From the NCBI GenBank assembly GCA_002328865.1, contig DCWO01000148.1, positions 1 through 7,293 of the forward strand: a stretch of DNA of 7,293 bases, given 5' to 3'. The number at the start of each line of letters is the position of its first letter. Position 1 is the first letter of the stretch. Shown one piece after another: positions 5,442 through 7,293 of this stretch. Below the pieces are notes generated by a model that worked only from the letters and a program-made list of their open reading frames with translations, ran no database searches and had not been told where the DNA came from. A program made the translations under genes and the position numbers. This DNA comes from Dehalococcoidia bacterium UBA2160 (GTDB lineage Bacteria > Chloroflexota > Dehalococcoidia > Lucifugimonadales > UBA1123).

Positions 5442-6578
5442 ATGGACTTGGCCCTAACCGAAGCTCAAGAGATGCTTCGCAGTTCGGCCCGCGATTTCCT
5501 GGATCGAGAGTGCCCGACATCGCTGGTGCGGGCCATGGAGCAGGACGAACGCGGTTATCCGACCCAGCTTTGGGAACAGATCGCCGGCCTGGGATGGTTG
5601 GGCGTCCCGTTTCCGGCCGAAAACGACGGCGCTGATGGGTCCCTGACGGACCTAGCCGTACTGTTGGAAGAGACCGGTCGAGCGCTGACGCCGGGACCGA
5701 TGTTCACTTCGGTCGTCAACGTTGGGCTGACGATCCTCGATGCGGGAACAGACGAACAGCGGAAGGCGTACATCCCCGGGCTCGCGTCAGGCGCCTTGAT
5801 CGGGACCGCCGCCTTTCTCGAAAACGACGCCAGATACAGCGCATCCGCGATCACGCTTCCGGCACAACGAGCCGGCGAAGGGTTTCAGATCAACGGGGCG
5901 AAACTGTTCGTCGAGTACGCGAACTCTGCTGACTTGATGCTCGTTCCGGTGCGGACCGATCCCGCTTCGAAAGGTGAGGATGGCATCACGATCTTAATCG
6001 TTCAGGCATCCGACCTGGGCGTCGGATTGGCGCCGATGGCAAGCCTCGCCAGGGACCGGCAATTCGAGGTCACATTCGACAATGTGACGGTGTCAGGCGA
6101 CAACGTGTTGGGCGAGGTCGGCGAGGGTTGGCCGATCCTCAAGCGAACGCTGGACCGATCCACGATCTTGCATTGCGCCCAGAGCGTCGGCGGCGCGCAG
6201 AAGGTCATGGAGATGACCGTCGACTATGCCAAGCAGCGGGTGCAGTTCGGGAGGGCGATCGGCAGCTTCCAGTCCGTCCAGCACGATTGCGCCGACATGG
6301 TGAACGCGATCGACGGCGCCCGGCTGGCGACCTACCAGGCCATCACGCGCCTGGAGGACGGCGCCACCGCCGACAAAGAGATCGCGATGGCCAAAGTGCT
6401 GGCAAACCACGCCTACACATGGACCACGCTCACGGCCCAGCAGATCCACGGCGGAGTTGGATTCATGGAAGAGTACGACCTCCAGCTATGGACCCGCCGC
6501 GCCAAGGTCGCCGAGCTCAAATACGGAACGTCCGCGCCGCACCGGGACACGTTCGCGACGGCGATGGGGCTGCGGTAG
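5442..6578 (+). CDS. Acyl-CoA dehydrogenase-family protein, predicted partner (beta) subunit
   Basis: A 378-residue acyl-CoA dehydrogenase-fold protein whose intact motifs complement those of the upstream subunit. It has R266-VQ-F269-G270 followed by AIGSFQSVQH, and QIHGGVGF (334-341), the segments that in homomeric family members bind FAD across the dimer interface. In contrast, the flavin/substrate motif Y-T-E-P-x-A-G is degenerate (FLENDARYS, 125-133), and the usual ING-x-K-x-F-T/S reads INGAKLFVE (150-158). The MCAD-type catalytic Glu position is Tyr361 (KYGTS), and the helix-G position appears to be Asp238. It is thus unlikely to work alone; an alpha2beta2 complex with the previous gene product is the simplest reading, as known for FadE28-FadE29 and FadE26-FadE27. 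AGGAG at 5428-5432, 9 nt upstream, supports the start. It lies 145 bp after the previous gene; that gap shows only a 5-bp GC stem (5300-5312). Confidence 0.9.
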   Translation: MDLALTEAQEMLRSSARDFLDRECPTSLVRAMEQDERGYPTQLWEQIAGLGWLGVPFPAENDGADGSLTDLAVLLEETGRALTPGPMFTSVVNVGLTILDAGTDEQRKAYIPGLASGALIGTAAFLENDARYSASAITLPAQRAGEGFQINGAKLFVEYANSADLMLVPVRTDPASKGEDGITILIVQASDLGVGLAPMASLARDRQFEVTFDNVTVSGDNVLGEVGEGWPILKRTLDRSTILHCAQSVGGAQKVMEMTVDYAKQRVQFGRAIGSFQSVQHDCADMVNAIDGARLATYQAITRLEDGATADKEIAMAKVLANHAYTWTTLTAQQIHGGVGFMEEYDLQLWTRRAKVAELKYGTSAPHRDTFATAMGLR

Positions 6579-6582
6579 GCGG

Positions 6583-6604
6583 AGGCGGCGAATTGACGCC
6601 GCCT
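6583..6604 (+). terminator. GC-rich hairpin closing the dehydrogenase cluster
   Basis: AGGCGGCG (6583-6590) and CGCCGCCT (6597-6604) form a perfect 8-bp stem with a 6-nt loop (AATTGA), starting 5 nt after the TAG of the last dehydrogenase gene. It lies between two convergent genes. No U-tract follows on either strand. It may act as a tail-less intrinsic terminator or an mRNA 3' barrier in both directions. Confidence 0.5.
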
Positions 6605-6650
6605 GGCTCGGACGGTTTGCAAGGCTAGAGACGACGATCGCAGCGATAGC

Positions 6651-7293
6651 TCACGCTTTCACAATCTCGACCAGTGACGTTCGCGCAATAGTATCCAGAG
6701 AACAGACTGGGAACGGCGGAGAAACAAGATACGGGCCGTACATTTCTGTATCGCTGACCAACAGCGGCACGACGGTCCACGTTTTTTCGTCAACGCTCAA
6801 CTGAAGACTGGTTAGCACTGCAGAAAGATTTGATCTCAACCAATCAACTCTTCGAAGGTGTTTGGTCGTAGTCGGCGATGAATCTCTACTCCCTTTGAAG
6901 AGCTCGACAAGCTGGTTCTGGATCTCCCTGGGTGTTCGTGCTAGGGCAAGATTTTTGCATTCGATAGCGACGATCAATTTGGAGTCTGGCAGGGCGGCCA
7001 ATACATCGACATCACCGAGGTCCTCGCCTTTTGGACCCATCATCCGAGTCCGGTCGAATTTCTTAATCCTGCGTCGTACCAAAGCGCCGGTCTGTTCGGT
7101 GATAAGCTGCGCGATTTCGTCCTCGAAGTCTTTGGATGCTTGGTTGCGCAGTCTGTCAATTGCACGGACCAGTTTCGGCGACTTCGCTTTGAGTCTGCCC
7201 GAAGCGCATAACTCGATTAGATATCGGGAAGTCTGTATGATATGGCGATTTCCCCAAACGACGTGTTCCTTGAGGTGGACCCCAAAAACAGGA
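6651..7293 (-). CDS. C-terminal part of a PD-(D/E)XK nuclease-like protein, cut by the window edge
   Basis: The minus-strand frame is open from the right edge (last full codon 7292-7290) to a TGA at 6653-6651, giving at least 213 residues of a longer protein. A TTG at 7082 looks like a start but the frame reads through it with protein-like sequence. Counting from the edge, FEDEIAQL (56-63) supplies the first-helix Glu, GDVDV (93-97) the metal-binding Asp, and IECKN (110-114) the E-x-K centre. These are followed by LALARTPREI (115-124), a segment I associate with stand-alone restriction-endonuclease-like domains. This is the pattern of metal-dependent nucleases in restriction, repair and defence proteins. 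What precedes it is unknown, so helicase, sensor or other fusions are possible. GC here is about 51% by hand count against about 60% in the dehydrogenase genes. It converges on the dehydrogenase cluster and is unlikely to be part of it. Confidence 0.7.
   Translation of the reverse strand, partial: PVFGVHLKEHVVWGNRHIIQTSRYLIELCASGRLKAKSPKLVRAIDRLRNQASKDFEDEIAQLITEQTGALVRRRIKKFDRTRMMGPKGEDLGDVDVLAALPDSKLIVAIECKNLALARTPREIQNQLVELFKGSRDSSPTTTKHLRRVDWLRSNLSAVLTSLQLSVDEKTWTVVPLLVSDTEMYGPYLVSPPFPVCSLDTIARTSLVEIVKA

Noticed and set aside
1..7293. CRISPR array, tRNA, rRNA, insertion sequence or prophage signals
   Set aside because: I read both strands for regular spaced repeats, cloverleaf-like segments, transposase motifs and terminal inverted repeats and found none.

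Overview
The window looks like bacterial chromosomal DNA of roughly 60% GC, with clear Shine-Dalgarno sites and sigma70-type promoters. The mix of genes (YfcE-like phosphodiesterase, aldo/keto reductase, thiolase-like/DUF35 pair, paired acyl-CoA dehydrogenases) would suit a marine or soil Chloroflexota (SAR202/Dehalococcoidia type), an actinobacterium or a proteobacterium. I lean weakly towards Chloroflexota from general familiarity; no taxonomic marker gene is present.

Layout. Positions 1-292 hold no recognisable gene. Two minus-strand genes follow: an aldo/keto reductase (293-1237, GTG start) and a calcineurin-type metallophosphoesterase (1502-2137). A 113-bp divergent control region (2138-2250) carries back-to-back promoters. 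The leftward one is near consensus and sits so close to the phosphoesterase ATG that its mRNA should be leaderless. The rightward one drives a plus-strand cluster: a thiolase-like protein (2251-3444), a DUF35 zinc-ribbon/OB-fold protein (3524-3946), and two acyl-CoA dehydrogenase-family subunits (4121-5296 and 5442-6578). A perfect 8-bp GC-rich hairpin (6583-6604) closes the cluster. A convergent minus-strand gene then runs off the right edge. It encodes the C-terminal part of a PD-(D/E)XK nuclease-like protein in DNA of only about 51% GC by hand count.

How the genes fit together. The four plus-strand genes look like part of a CoA-thioester degradation route for an unusual acyl chain, comparable in logic to actinobacterial steroid side-chain degradation (FadE/ChsE heteromeric dehydrogenases with an Ltp2/DUF35 aldolase). 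The two dehydrogenases are complementary. The first keeps the flavin/substrate motif and a candidate catalytic Glu but lacks the R-x-x-F-G and Q-x-x-G-G motifs; the second has the reverse. This predicts an obligate heteromer with one FAD site per pair. The thiolase-like protein has Ser in place of the nucleophilic Cys and YDSF in place of the HDCF motif, so ordinary thiolysis is unlikely; a retro-aldol or other C-C chemistry with its DUF35 partner is more plausible. No enoyl-CoA hydratase, hydroxyacyl-CoA dehydrogenase or CoA ligase is present, so the substrate is unknown.
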